From Diadema setosum (taxonomy: Eukaryota > Echinodermata > Echinoidea > Diadematoida > Diadematidae): a DNA stretch of 64,000 nt. A program made the translations under genes and the position numbers. The stretch's first letter is position 1; each line of letters opens with the position of its first letter. Under the pieces are notes generated by a model. It made no database searches. It was not told the DNA's origin and saw only the letters and a program-made list of their open reading frames with translations. The stretch is taken from NCBI RefSeq assembly GCF_964275005.1, contig NC_092689.1:4369674-4433673 (forward strand), written 5' to 3'. Positions 1 to 13,062 of this stretch are shown piece after piece.

Positions 1-1703
1 TGAAAAAAAAAATGCAGTTTAACACAAACCACACCACAAATACAATGTACCATGACTTTTCAGGTGTTGGTTAGACATATTCCATGGATGATTATCAGGC
101 ATCACAACATTGTCTTTATTGCATTTTATGACTGAATTATTTCATCTCAATATTCCTACCTTTTTTTCTTTTCTTTTTTTTTAGCAAATAGCAATACCAC
201 AAACTTTGCATTTTCCAAAGAAAGCAAGAGAAAAAAATATGATGACTCAAGTGAAGATATAAAATAAGGATACTACATATAACAAATCCCCAGAGACAAA
301 ATCCGCTAATTCTTGCACAGTTTAATTGACTTCATTAAAAGATTGTGACAAAATTATCATTCTGGGCAGGTCAAAGCATAGTTATGTCACGTATGAAGTT
401 GATTGTTTTCATAGACAACCCAGTGGCATCATAGAAATGTTAGTATTATCACTTCGTAGAGCATTTAAACAGTGGTAGTGGTGGTAATCACTTGATTCAG
501 TTACACTTTATTATTCCGCAACTTCGTTGATCCGAAAATGAAAAAAAGGTTCTTTGTTCCAAAGGTTCGTTATTCTACATCTGAAATAAAATTTGTCATT
601 CCAAAGATCTGTTAATCTGAGAATGAAATACGGTATGCTGTTCCGAAAGTACACCTACATTAGCACACATCCTCTTCACGTTTTCAGATTAATGATGATT
701 TGACATTATAGCAGGCCTGGTTATAGCATTCATACATTGCTGTGTACAGACCACGAACACAACAAAATCTCTTGCCTAAAACACAATTTTTTTTTTCACC
801 CATTTTGTGGTGACCAGTGGTACAGCACTAGAAAAAAAAAATAACAATAACATAATCATAATAATAAACCAAAATTACCCAAATTTTTAGTTGGTACACC
901 CAGGTACTAAGTACTGCATCACTTGTTGGACTTCATGTATTACATTTCCTGCTCTGTTCCTTTGTCTTTTTGTGCTCGATTCTTATTTCATCACAAACAT
1001 GGAGACTACAAGACACCACAGCACTCACTGTACGACTTGTATGGCAGGATAACAAACAAACATAGGTTGTTGTTTTTTTTTCTGGAAATACTCTTTCTAA
1101 TGTTTTATACTCCACATCCTTATTACTTGTACTCCCAAAGGGCTAAATATTCTGACTTTTTGTCTCCTAGAAATGCCTGGAGACTCTAAGACTACAAACA
1201 TGTATCTGAGGAGCTAAGAGAAAGAGAGAAAAAAAAAATAAGAGTATGCGGGAACACAATTACAAATACCACTCAGCTACAAAACTGCACAGTTGATGTC
1301 AGAAAATGTGCTGAATTTAATACTGCCTGGTCTTGACGTCACGAGGCAATAAGAATGATTCCATATTTCCAATTCTAGAGCATCACGATTAATTTATTGT
1401 TTATGATGAAGCCTTGCAGTCTCTGTGACTGTCAGGAGGGTAAATGGTCCACATTTTCTGCACAAACACCTTTTTAAAGAGAAATTATTTTAACAAAAGA
1501 TATTTAATGTACTATCACGATGCAAGAGCTGTCACAGGTGCAGTTGTGGGAACTACAGAAGGTCAGAGAAGGTCATCTGCTCATTTATCTAAATGTCAAA
1601 CTTCTTTCATCTGCACAAACAGGGGGGATATGTTGGATACAAGATCATTGTATTTTGTGCACAAACAGCGTCCTTCTTCATTTCAACTATAGGCATGCAT
1701 TTT

Positions 1704-1773
1704 ATTTCCGATCATCTCGCCTTTACAATGTACCACTGATTTCCGATCATCTCGCCTTTACAATGTACCACTG
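1704..1773. repeat. 35-bp exact tandem duplication
   Basis: Two identical adjacent copies, each beginning ATTTCCGATCATCTCGCC, at 1704-1738 and 1739-1773. Identity suggests a recent local duplication. Confidence 0.9.
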
Positions 1774-2199
1774 TAAATGAATCAATCTCAAACAATGCGC
1801 TAAAAGTGAGAAACCATCAACCCTCTTGGTTTCAGGGAGCTTTCTTCTAGTCTGGTGAGAAAATTTACATTCTGTCATCAATACTAACAATAATCTAGAA
1901 AATTAAAAAATAATGCTACACTCTCCTTGGTATATAGGTGTTAATCGAGCTGACTGGATATATATCCTATCATTCCTTTGCATATTAGCACAAAGAAAGT
2001 TAAAAACTGATATTCAAATTATATCCTACTACAGTTGCAATCGTATTAGATGTACTGGACAAACAGACAGAGTATATTATCACTACATAAAGTTACTGCC
2101 CCTGCCATATACCTTTCCTTGGTGATTTTTTTATTTTTTAATTTTTTTACATATATCAAAAAGGCAACTTCTTAGCCAATAAAAAAGCATATACATGCA

Positions 2200-2200
<1 letters not shown>

Positions 2201-2249
<49 letters not shown>
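2201..2249. repeat. (AC)n microsatellite
   Basis: Uninterrupted run of about 24 AC dinucleotides. Confidence 0.97.
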
Positions 2250-2251
<2 letters not shown>

Positions 2252-2749
2252 GAAAATGTGTCTTGCACATATCTACACCTCCTGGCCAAAATAATTTTAG
2301 TTACCGTACTTGAAAGCTGTGGAGTTAAGTACTTTGATCAACATGTCTTGCCCTCAATTTTCATGGCAATCGTTGGTCTGACAAATTAAAAAAAAAAAAG
2401 CCTGGCAAACAAACACCTAAAGAGTCCTCACAGTTTTAACACAGTTGCTGATAACATGTGGGGCCAGCTAAGTCTTTCTTTGTTTTTCAATGTGGTTAAT
2501 CGTGGCAATGCCTTGTTCAATAGTACACAAACATGTTGTGCACATCGATATCCTTGAGCTGTCACGTTGCGCTAAAAATAATTTTAATTACTTAAATCTG
2601 TGGATGTCGTTGCCTTCAAAATGTTTTGCTTTGATCAATCAAGCAGTTGGCCACATGCTGACCACTTTCAAAGCATAAATTCTATGGCTTGTCCAAGTTG
2701 GTTTCATTGAAATAAATCAAAGTTCAAGTTCCATCAGAATTAACGGCAC

Positions 2750-3260
2750 CAGCGACCCCAACCCGTACCGAGTCGGGGTCGCATGGCAGCCCTATGGCTA
2801 CCGAAGAACCGCCCGATATGGCTTAGCATTTTGGTGACCAGAGACCAAAATACAGGGTTTTACACTGAAATTCGTAGCCGTACTGTTAGATAAGATACTT
2901 ACAATCAGAGCCGTGGAAATCGATTTACAATATGATCTGTTTTAAGAGCCCAGTGAAAGATTTTATCAGCGGTTTTAGTCCTTCCGCACTTCGTATCATA
3001 GTACAACTTACCCAGCGCATGCGCTAACAGCCTTGCTGTTGATCGGGTATGGATAAAACGTAGCACATATTATAATACGCAATGTTTGCGTGTGGAAACA
3101 AAAAAAAAAAAAGACGGCTAGCTGAGAACTGAAATGAATATTCATTTGCGCATGCGCAGATCATTTTATTTACGTGATATGTTCAAAATGGCGATTCGCA
3201 TCTCACGGAGATGGTCTCAAAGATGATGACGATTAATCTTGTTTTCGGAAGTAATGGTGA
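2750..3260. promoter_or_regulatory. orphan promoter-like patch with NRF1 and YY1 motifs
   Basis: The patch is richer in G+C and CpG than its surroundings. It carries AGCGCATGCGCT (3014-3025) and the perfect NRF1 palindrome TGCGCATGCGCA (3147-3158). A YY1-type AAAATGGCG follows at 3185-3193, then a possible splice donor (ATG/GTGAGG) near 3256. NRF1 plus a YY1 site just downstream is typical of metazoan housekeeping promoters, often those of mitochondrial or nuclear-maintenance genes. No coding exon was recognised on either side, so the gene served is unknown. Promoter function is inference. Confidence 0.5.
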
Positions 3261-3678
3261 GGGATACATAGTTGCCTATATTATTCAACAATATGGTATT
3301 ACAACGTGTGACTTTTCGTTGCGAATCCAAGTGTCGTTTTAAATGATGAGTTGTTTACTGAATTGCAAGCATCGCAGCGCACTTGATTACTTCACTAAAT
3401 TGCATACAAGTCGTCAGGGCGCTGATTACTGGTTACAGCGCCCCATGCCGGGGTTACATCAGAATCAGACCTACAATATGAATTTCATTTCAATGTTTTC
3501 ATTTAAAACATAGGCAGCAACTGCACATGTATGCATATTACACAAGATGATATTAACGCCATTACCTCATAAGTCTGCAACTAGCCCTCACACTATATCT
3601 TTACTTCTGTTTTTTTAAATGAAATCAGAAAAATGTTCATCCGTCACACCAATTTATCGTAACCTAGTAATGATGATC

Positions 3679-4043
3679 TTAAAGGGGAAGGCTAGTAACT
3701 GATCAGTGGGAATCAGTGGAAATGCTGGGGGATGATTGTTCCAATCCTTATGGGATTCATTCAAGAGTTCATTGTATATCTATTGTTGTGTGAAAATGAT
3801 TTGCTTCAGAACGGTCTCATATTCAAGTAATGTGCAGATTAATGCTCCGTCACTGACCAGGGACGCTAACCTGGAAGCATTAAACTGCACATTACTTGAA
3901 TATGAGACCATTCTGAAGCAAATCATTTTCACACAACAATAGATATACAATGAACTCTTGAATGAATCCCATAAGGATTGGAACAATCATCCCCCAGCAT
4001 TTCCACTGATTCCCACTGATCAGTTACTAGCCTTCCCCTTTAA
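3679..4043. mobile_element. 365-bp perfect-type fold-back MITE with TTAA ends
   Basis: Two arms of roughly 165 bp are nearly exact reverse complements, around a loop of about 29 nt (3847-3875). Both ends read TTAAAGGGGAAGGCTAG toward the inside, so a TTAA duplication flanks or starts the element, as in piggyBac-class MITEs. Because the arms match, both strands carry the same apparent 68-residue open frame; this follows from the palindrome and is not a gene. A transcript would fold into a long hairpin. Confidence 0.85.
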
Positions 4044-4116
4044 GGAGGAGTATTAAAGTAATTGTACAGCTATTGACCATAAAATGCCATCTTTTTTCAT
4101 ATTATGCATTTAATAT

Positions 4117-4685
4117 TCAAGGGACAAGTTCACCTTCATAGACATGTGGATTGGATGACTGCAGCAATATTGATAGAACACATCAGCAAGTGTTTGAGGA
4201 AAATCGGACAATCTGTTTAAAAGTTAAGAATTTTTGAAGTTTCTGCTCAGTCACTGCTGGGTGAGAAGACTACTACAGCTTGTGATGTCACATATGTACA
4301 ACAATAAAAAGAAAATATGAAGAAAACTCAACATATTTTCATTTTTCTTGCATAAAAAATGAACACTTGACTTCCCTCTTTCAGAAGGTAAGACAGAATA
4401 ACAGTAAACATACGTCAGTGATGAGTCAAAGAAATGTGCACTTTTTTCAAAAAGTAAAATTTTGTGAAATTCTCTTTATATTTTCCTTATAGCGAACCAG
4501 CTGTACGCATGTGACATCACACACTGTAGTAGTCTTCTCATCCAACAGTGACTGTGCAGATACTTTAAAAATTCATAATTTTTGAACAGATTGTCCAATT
4601 TCGACCAAAGTTTCACTGATGTGTTGTACTAATATTGCTACATTCACTCAATCCACATGTAAATGATGGTGGACTTGTCTTTTAA
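4117..4685. mobile_element. fold-back MITE, family B (AGGGACAAGTTCACC ends)
   Basis: The left end AAGGGACAAGTTCACCTTCAT is matched in inverse by the right end near 4660-4685. The interior arms are also inverted copies: the segments around GAGAAGACTACTACAG and CTGTAGTAGTCTTCTC pair, as do the AATTTTTGAA segments. A second copy lies at 45708-46276. No coding capacity. Confidence 0.8.
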
Positions 4686-4699
4686 GAGTTGTGAGTAAT

Positions 4700-5990
4700 T
4701 TCATGACTCTTAAAGGCCATGATAAAATCATCTTTCTCAGTGACTTTTTTAAAGATGAATTTAACTGAATCTCATGTCAGTTTATGCTTTCAACAAAGAA
4801 GATAGTCAATATCTTATTCAATATGACATCAAAAATATGAAATTAAGAATTGCATATATAGATCTCCTTCTTTTTTTTTTTTTTGCATTTAAACAACTGA
4901 GAAAACTGCAGTCATAACTATTTTTAAAAACCCCCTTTTTTTTAGGAGACTAGCCCCCTTTTTGGCTGAATTACTGACAATCAAAGATAAACTTTTCTTG
5001 AATTTTCCTCCAATTTCATAAACTTTCGTATAAATGGATCTGCCTTTCATTGAAAGTGCAGCTGATTCTTACAGGTAAGACTCATTTGCACACGAATATG
5101 GAACTGATCAATGTGGAACTTACAGGAAAAGTTGATAACGACACAAGGAACAAATGATTACATTTTGGTAGTGATCCAGATCTGCCGCAACCATACTGGA
5201 TCCAGGATTTTTTTTTTCAAGGATTATCACTGGTAAATTGGGCCGACAAACGAGGGAGTTCAAACTGTGTGTATTTGAGGTGTGCATGCACGCACTGAGC
5301 CTTGTCCTCAAGGTACAGCATGCAGTAAGCTGCTGATGAGGTAGACTCTGAGACACAACATAACTTAGGCTTCTTCATAATTGGGAAATAAGGGCCATTT
5401 TCAGCAGGTGTCTTTGAGTGGGAATGAGCCACTTGGCAGAGGGTTAGAGTTTGGGTTTGGGTTAATATTTTTATAATATTCCCCCTAAAAATACCTCATC
5501 CCATTTTTACTCAACCCCCATCAGACACAGCCATATTTTTAATTGCACCTTCCATCTTTTGCTGCAAATGTATGCCAAAATGTCACTGTCAGCCATTGAC
5601 TGCACTGTATGCACCCCATCCAAGATTAGCTTCCAGAATGAGCTGCAAGAGGGATTAATTCTTCAAAGTTCAGGGTTCAAGGTTCAAGATGGAAGTGCAG
5701 ATTCTACCATGTCAAAGTGGTATGGGTAATGAATCCAGGGGTTTAGACGCCATGTATTGTTTTGACTTGACTTTGACTTTAATTTGACTTTAATTTAATT
5801 GTATTCCGACATGTTTCAGCTTCTCAACGATGCCACTGCGAACCAAATTCGACAATCAATTGTGAAAATACTGCCATAAATATTGTCTGATGCCAACAGA
5901 AATAACACAGTTATGGATTTGCTTCTCACTCGCTACTCCTGATACGAATGCGCGTAAGCCTACCGTATGCACATCATCTGCTGAAGTTAG
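4700..5990. other. no gene seen
   Basis: AT-rich sequence with short homopolymer runs and no recognisable exon on either strand. The region ends where LINE-derived sequence begins. Confidence 0.4.
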
Positions 5991-5994
5991 CCAG

Positions 5995-8180
5995 CCACTT
6001 TGAATTTTTTATCACTTGTTGATGACGCCCTCCGCGACCAACCTGTTATGCGATGGAAATATGTAGATGATATGTCAGTTGCCGACAGCCACAAGGCTCC
6101 GACCGAAATTAGTAGGGATTTGCTGGATTCTCTACAAATCCTCGAAAATTGGTGTGATGACAATTATGTCAAATTGAATCCAAAGAAATGTTCTGTACTC
6201 CAAATTTCTTTCTCAAAAGTACATGTTCCCGAACCAAATGTTTCTTTGTGTGGCCAAAAACTCAGTAATGTGAAACACATAAAAATTCTTGGTGTTGTTG
6301 TCCAGAATGACTTAAAATGGGATTCTCAAGTAGCCTCTATGGTTTCCCGAGCCAATCAACGTTTGTTTATGTTGCGAACTCTCAAGACCTTTAATGTTGC
6401 CAGGAAAGATTTGTTAACTGTTTATGCAATTTTTGTTTGACCTTTGCTTGAATATGCCTGCCCGTCTGACACAGTGCTTTAACTCAGTCTCAACGAAATA
6501 AAATAGAGAAAGTACAAAAACGTTCACTCCGAATAATTCTGTCGTACAATTATCTCTCTTATTCCCAACCATTAGAACTCGCAGGACTTCAGTCACTTGA
6601 GGAAAGACGTCAGTACTTGTGTCTAGAGTTTGCCCGGAAGGTTTTCAAATCAAATATGTCAAATCAATGGTTTTTGCCTGCAAATCTATCGAGGAGTCTA
6701 AGAAACAATCGACTGTGTTTTGAACCAAAGTGTAAAACTGACCGCTATCGAAACAGTTGTGTCCCATACCTCACGAGATTGTTGAATATGCACGGTGTAT
6801 AATTGAATAATTTGTTGTTTATGATGTAATTATCATGTTGTTTGTTCGTCGTCGTCGTCGTCGCAGCATACTCTTGTCAGAGCGTAGCTTCCCTCACGGC
6901 AGCATGATACAAACGTCTGTTTTGAGCCATTCTAGTTGCTTTCTCCATAGAACCAAATGTCTCCCTCACCGTTCTGTCCCATCTATATCTGGGTCTCCCT
7001 CTACTGCGCTTTCCAGGGAATTGGGCCACAAGGACTCTCTTTTTCATCCCACTGTGTCTCATAATATGCCCAAAATATCTCAGCTTCTGTTTCTTTACAT
7101 ACTTCAGTAGCCAGTCACTAGGTATACATTGAGTACCTTTCTGATGTCTTCATTTGTTTAGTTCTTATCAATCATGTTACATCTTATTGCCTGTACATGT
7201 TCACGTTAATGCTCATTTTATGAATTTATGCCTTTACTGTTTGATGTTTTATGTGAATTAGATGGTGGTATTATGTTGAGATATAATGTGTTCGCAGTTA
7301 TGGGATTGGATTGTACATGGAGTTGTATTGTGGAGGAGATGGTAGGGATTATGAAATAGGTGTTTATAATGGGGGAAATAGGTGAAATATATTTATTGTG
7401 AGATGAGGTTTTGATGGTATGATAATATTATGTAGATTTACAGATTGGGTATGCTGTAAACATTACATCATAACAAAAACACAGGTGATCAGAGTTAGGT
7501 ATTCACACTCTCTCTTTCAATACCTCACTTGCACTCCCTCCCCCTCTTTCTTTTTTTGGCATTTTCACTTGCTTTTTCTGTTATGTTTTTTTTTTTCATA
7601 CACACCATTACGCCCACACAACATACTGGTGCATTATTAGTCCTACTGATTTCCCATTTTTGTTACTCACCAGTGATCACCCTCTATAATGCAAGATAGA
7701 GATCGCATTTGTCATTAAATGTACAGGTATCCTACGAGTAGTATACTCACCCTCATGAATTTATATCATACGGTGCTCGTGCAATAGGAAATAATTTATT
7801 AGTTTGTGTATTTGTATTGTAAAGTATTCTTTGTTTTGTGTTTTCTGTAATAACTGATATGAGTAATTGGATTTGGGGAATTGACGTTAAGTTCAGTTAA
7901 AAACGAATGTAAACACAGTTATTTGAGTATCAAAGTGTTAATGGTTAATGAGGTTTTTTTTTTTTTAAACAGATGATATGTATAATATATTTATTTAATT
8001 TTTACATTGCATTGAATGAATCATAGGGAAATGTGGTGTATTTGTTATTGTTGAAATGTTTATATAATGTCTGTTGTTTGATGTAATTTATACGTTTTTT
8101 ATGTGATGCATTATAATTTAGCCTTCGGGCTACTACTTTGCATGTTTGCTCCAATAAACCATTATCAATCAATCAATTGA
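5995..8180 (+). mobile_element. 5'-truncated CR1/L2-like non-LTR retrotransposon (LINE)
   Basis: The 5' end breaks inside the reverse-transcriptase domain. The first open segment (6000-6440) has the YVDD polymerase motif (KYVDDMSVADS) followed by the LENWCDDNYVKLNPKKC stretch and the KILGVVVQNDLKW thumb-region motif typical of LINE reverse transcriptases. A frame break near 6440-6480 separates it from the C-terminal segment, which starts around 6520 (RIILSYNYLSYSQPLEL, then LQSLEERRQYLCLEFARKV) and stops near 6800. A long AT-rich 3' UTR follows. It ends with CCAATAAACC and an (ATCA)n tail at about 8150-8180, as expected for a target-primed LINE 3' end. The element is dead: truncated and frameshifted. 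Another LINE fragment sits in its 3' part in opposite orientation. Confidence 0.85.
6868..7125 (-). mobile_element. C-terminal fragment of a second LINE, antisense inside the first
   Basis: The minus-strand translation reads LKYVKKQKLRYFGHIMRHSG, then KRVLVAQFPGKRSRGRPRYR, W, and VRETFGSMEKATRMAQNRRL. The LRYFGHIMR, GKRSRGRPRxRW and AQNRRLYHAAVREA blocks are the well-known C-terminal tail of endonuclease/reverse-transcriptase ORFs of invertebrate LINEs. A GTCGTC trinucleotide run at about 6847-6864 abuts it. Only this tail is present. It lies opposite to the host LINE and is probably an insertion or a shuffled piece. Confidence 0.75.
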
Positions 8181-8184
8181 TGGA

Positions 8185-9560
8185 AAGCACCCACTGGCAC
8201 CCAACGATTCTGGACTGGTGAGCTGATTCTGACTGAATGCAAAGTTTTTGGTGATAGGCCTACTAGTACTTACTTGTGTCTGATGTGAAGTTCCAGTGCA
8301 AATCAAGTTTATAGCAACGGGGCCACGCCCTGCCCACCCACATTAAGCATTTAATAGTCATTACAGAAGCCAGCATATATACCCCAACAGTGACAAGTCA
8401 TCACATTTGCTGGCTACTTTCAACAGAACATGCAAGTCTTGAACTGGTACGTGGTATTCATTATTTGTGCATGCATTATTGATTTCCTTATCTATGGACA
8501 AATCTGCATCGAAATGACATTGTAGAAAAGTCATGACATGTGAAAATATGAACATATGTAACCCAAAATATCAATTAGAGTCATTTCAAGGCCTAAACTG
8601 TTTGTAGCCCCTGAATCCCTGGATTGCTGTAGTCTGCAATTACTCAATAAGAGCGAATGTAAATTTATGTGTTTAACTCAAACACTGATCTGTGCTGCAG
8701 CATGTGACATGTTAAGATACCCAAGCTCAAAGATGAACCATACCGTCCTATCTTTGTACAGGCGACACAAATGATACTGGTGAATGAAATGATTTTGGTT
8801 GTGATTTGAGTCTGATTATATCTTTGTTGATCTGGAGGAACTACAGTGCAGTAGGTGGTCTAACGTTAGTTGAGCAGGCATGACGAGTTGAATTAATCAG
8901 CCCTTTCCGTCAATTGTGAGAAAATATTTTTAGGGCTTTTTTCATGTTTTTAGGCCCCAAACATTAACTAAGAATAAAGAGTATTACATAAATATTGATC
9001 ATGCGAAATTGCTACCTTAACCTGACATTTCCAAAAGATTTTGCGAGGCCTCATTGCTCTTGTTACTTGGCTACATCACTGCACTGGATGGACGGCTCAG
9101 AAGGAGCAGAGTAGCAGGGCCGTGGTTACCGAGCGACTTCCAAAACCATCGGTAATTAACAGTGGGTGGGACGGGCAGACTGCGGGGTCATTAGCATTCG
9201 ATTACCGATCGTTCTACACTACAACGCATTCATATATATAGGCATTAGGGAATCCGCAGCACCTGTGTGTGTCATGAATTCATATCATCAGCCGACACAA
9301 TCATTTTCCTCCTACATTCTCTCACCAATCAAGATACCAAATATTACCACGACCTAAACTTACCTCACAATTTCGGTAGACAGCTAATTCAGTGATTCAA
9401 GCGAGCTCTTTCACTTCCGTCTTTGAAGATGTTGGGAGGATGACGGTCGAAAGGGAGATCCCGAGGACAAGAAATGTCTCCCTCACTTGACTGGTTGTGT
9501 ACAAGGCATCCAATCATGGGTCTAGATCACTGATCGTTCTTCGTAGAGATCAGTGCGGTA
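8185..9560. other. no gene seen; one ETS-like site
   Basis: Mostly anonymous sequence. At about 9040-9560 the G+C and CpG content rises, and a TCACTTCCG (ETS/GABP-type) motif lies at about 9411-9419. This might be a promoter, but no exon was recognised beside it. Confidence 0.3.
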
Positions 9561-9591
9561 GATCTTGATATACCGGTATTATAATAGTTTA

Positions 9592-9957
9592 TTTTTCTGG
9601 AAATGAAAATTGACATGACGGTCTTTATTGAGCACTAGTTCACTTACTCTTCGGTGAATTTCTCCCAGATTTTAATATGTTGTAGCTGAGAATTTGGGCT
9701 ATTGCAATGTTTTCTCCAATTTTTCATACGACGCCGAGATCACGTCAAAAAACTTGGTTGAAATCAAACTGCAGTTTTTCTGGAAATGAAAACTGACATG
9801 ACTATCTTTATCGAGCACTAGCTCACTTATGCTTCGGTGAATTTCTCCCATATTTTAGTATGTTGCAGCTGAAACTTTGGGCTATCGTAAGTGTGCCCTT
9901 CGTTTTTTCACACGGAGTCGGCATCACGTCCAAAAACTTGGTTGAAATTAAAGCTTA
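9592..9957. repeat. 183-bp diverged tandem duplication
   Basis: TTTTTCTGGAAATGAAAA begins at 9592 and again at 9775. The two copies share the blocks GGTGAATTTCTCCCA, TCACGTC and AAAACTTGGTTGAAAT at corresponding offsets. No coding sense; probably an old repeat monomer pair. Confidence 0.75.
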
Positions 9958-10014
9958 TCTTCGATGTATTGAAATATTTCTTCCTTTCTGCATTTTTCTT
10001 TGCAATAACTCAAG

Positions 10015-10320
10015 AAAAACATACCCTATCACCACCATATTTTACCCATGTTTAGTTCATGTCACGTACATTATTTCATAAAATAACAACTACCTAATCA
10101 GACACCATCTTGGGTATGTAAATTAGGGTCAAAGGTCATAAATGTTTCAACCTGTATCTTGGTAAATACATGTCCTATCTTTCCCATATTTTGCACATGC
10201 AAAGACCATGTTACAAGAATCATTTCACAAAATAACCACTTTTTGCTCAGATGCCATCTTGGCTGTGCAAAGTTGGGTCAATGGTCAAATATACTTCATT
10301 CTGTACCTTCGTTATAGTGT
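10015..10320. repeat. 149-bp diverged tandem duplication
   Basis: Paired blocks (CATATTTTACCCATG/CATATTTTGCACATG and CCATCTTGG at 10105/10254) recur at a spacing of about 149 bp. Each unit also holds a GGTCAAAGGTCA-like or GGTCAATGGTCA half-site pair. This resembles the monomers of the TGACCT-rich elements further along the window. Confidence 0.6.
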
Positions 10321-10329
10321 ATACCGTAT

Positions 10330-13055
10330 TTGGTACCAAAGATGGCAGACCTGACTCTCTTTTCTAAATGAGAATCCAAATATCACACGGCCAATGTCTC
10401 TAAACAAGGATGAAACCTATATGGTCATGCCTATTGCGATCAGGACTCGAATCATTGATTAAAAAAAAAAATCGGATCACCTAATTTGTCAGTCTTGACA
10501 AATTCCGAGTCTAGTAATAGTTTTGTCACTTTTCTGAAGCGAATGTGAAGAGTTTTAGTGCAAAAACCAACATATCCATATCAATCTACTTGATATATTT
10601 GAGATTGAAGCTGCTGGAAAACAAAGAAATTTGTTAAAATATACTAGTATGTGATAATTTTCATAATATTTTCAAACATATTTCTTGTTATGTAACAAGT
10701 GCAGTAACTGAAAAGATTTGATTTTCCTCAATTTGATGACGACCACACCTAAAAAAGAAAAAAAACTTTGAAAATGGCATTTATTTGTTTTTTTCCATAA
10801 TTTTTTTTTTTAAACATTGATCATTAAACTTGGTAATAAAGAGAAAAACTTGTCAGAATAAGACAAACCTATTCACATTGTTGTTGACGATGATGATCCA
10901 CAGCATTATTTTGCAGTGCCATATATCTGTTGTAGAAACATTCAAAGGCAAACGTTATCATAATACATCATACATGCTGTGTTGCGTACAGTGTAAGTAT
11001 TTGCACATTTTGTTAGGGTGATTTCCTCTCCAAAATAAGGTAGTGTGCTATCTGTGAAAAAGCATATGGTTTAGAAAACTCAAAATTATGGAAAGTTTAC
11101 TCTTTACAATCTTCTGTCAAAATGAATAGAATCATTATTGATATACTACCGTACACTAGCTCCCTGGGAACAGATGGAAAATGTCGGTATCATTCTGGTC
11201 AAATCTATGCAAAACTGTGTGAAACAGAATCACAATTTCCAGACTAATTGTTATCAACCAAATTAAAACCATGCATGTTCTCAGACAGAAAAAAAAGAAG
11301 AAGTGTTTGTAATTACTTTTCATCATCAAATGCGATATTTATCATTTTTCTTTGTTAAAGCTGACTTTTAATAGAATCTCTAGCAAGTCTTCAGTATTAA
11401 CCCCCCTCCAAAAAAGAAAAAAAAAGAAAAAAAAAAAAAACCTGTGTGAATGACACCATAAATCACTAAACAGCTGAGTCACATAATTATTTCATGGTCT
11501 GTTGATAAAAGCATGCAATTTCACCCTTAACATGCATCAAGACTCCACACCTACATGTACTTGCCGACACCATGGACATAACTTAAGAGCATGTAGTATG
11601 TGTGTGAAAATCAATCCCGGTCACTTTGAGGTAATCTCCCTAAATGAGCCCCGGCCAGAGTTAAAATCTCAAGTTTTTACACACATTTACAAATGAGCTC
11701 ATTTGGAGGTCTGAAAAAGCCCATTTTAACCAAAATGTGATTGCCTTCATATCACAGTAAGAACTGATCTTTCAAATGTCTTGCACTCCATAGCGCCTGC
11801 GTAGTTCATAACTAATATACAATTGTCCTTGATTGTGTTAGCTATAACGCATGTAATGCATCTCTCTGCATGCATGCACATACCATGTACAATGTTCATG
11901 TAATACATGTACCATACATTATAGATTAAAAAAAAATGTCTCATTATGTGTTATAGGTGCTACTGATTGTATTGTCTTAGAGAGTGATCTATGTGTGAAG
12001 GTTGTTCAGAGGAGGAGAAACTCTATCTAGGCAGTACCTGTACTCTGTCATAATCTGTTTAACTAACCCGATGTAATTTTTATGGACAAGCAGAAAAGAA
12101 AAACAATAGTGAAAGTGAAGTTCAGGTCAAAAGAAGCAGCTTTAATGCTGTAACAGATTGTAATCGATGTGTTTACTAAAATGACAGTCCACTAACAAAC
12201 AAAAAAGATATGCAAATGAAACTAAAAATCAACCCACATCTGACAAACAGCTCTTGGTTGACAGTTTATCTGAGTTCTTTATTTTATTTTCATTGTGAAG
12301 ACTTCTTTTGTTCACTAAACACATAATGAAATACAATGACCACATCCATCATTGAACAACAAAAACAGCATAGTCTTGGAACAGTAGCATGTACCCATCC
12401 TTTGACAAATGCATAAATTACTTGTTTATATCAAAAGCTATCATAAGTATGATACGCCTGAAATGTTGAATATATTACAAAGTTTGACTTTCACACACAC
12501 ACATTCTGAGTTGCATTTTGATAACATCTTTGTCTATTCAAAGCACAAACAGTGTTAATCCACTGCAGCATGGAGGCAGACTCTTCTACATTAATTATAG
12601 AACCATACTAAAAGTATAGGGCATAGAGCAAATTATATTCAGATGCCTAGATCATTATTGACATCTTGGTTGATCAGCGCTTAGAAATATGATATTAAGC
12701 ACTTATCAAATGTTATATGGTATCATATCATGATCAAAAACAAACCATAAATAATGAGTAAACAGTGAGGGAATTCCAAGTGGGCAACAGAAAAGAAAAC
12801 ACTGACATGCACCAAAGTTCTAACTGCTTGAAGGCAAAACAAACTTGTATCTATGACCTATTTTAGAGTCAGAGGCATCATAAATGAACCATCATACTCT
12901 ATATATTTCTTCTTTAAACCTGCAAAATTACACTGTATCATAAAATTTGCATGAAGTACAATGTCATGCACATACATTGCATGTTTGTGTGTGCATATCC
13001 AGTCATATGTACCATGTACCATGAAGAAGCAATTTGACTACCGGGCTTTACTGCT
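10330..13055. other. no gene seen
   Basis: AT-rich, with homopolymer runs (for example A-rich at 11408-11440). Open frames here are short and have no recognisable domain. Confidence 0.4.
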
Positions 13056-13062
13056 ACTGGAG

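Larger units (their letters stand above)
1..2745. other. intergenic stretch, no gene recognised
   Basis: No open frame on either strand shows a recognisable domain. At about 490-660 there are degenerate copies of a motif resembling TTCCGAAGGTTCGTTAATCCGAAAATG, probably an old repeat. An exact 35-bp tandem duplication lies at 1704-1773. A CA microsatellite lies at 2201-2249. The rest looks like ordinary non-coding DNA. It could include introns or the 3' end of a gene that continues to the left of the window. Confidence 0.5.

Noticed and set aside
3736-3986. Two near-identical 68-residue frames on opposite strands
   Set aside because: They are the two strands of the palindrome and have no protein features.
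5440-5475. GGGTTAGAGTTTGGGTTTGGG telomere-like stretch
   Set aside because: Too short and irregular; no TTAGGG array.
6835-7110. Plus-strand frame of 91 codons
   Set aside because: It is the antisense shadow of the LINE C-terminal fragment.
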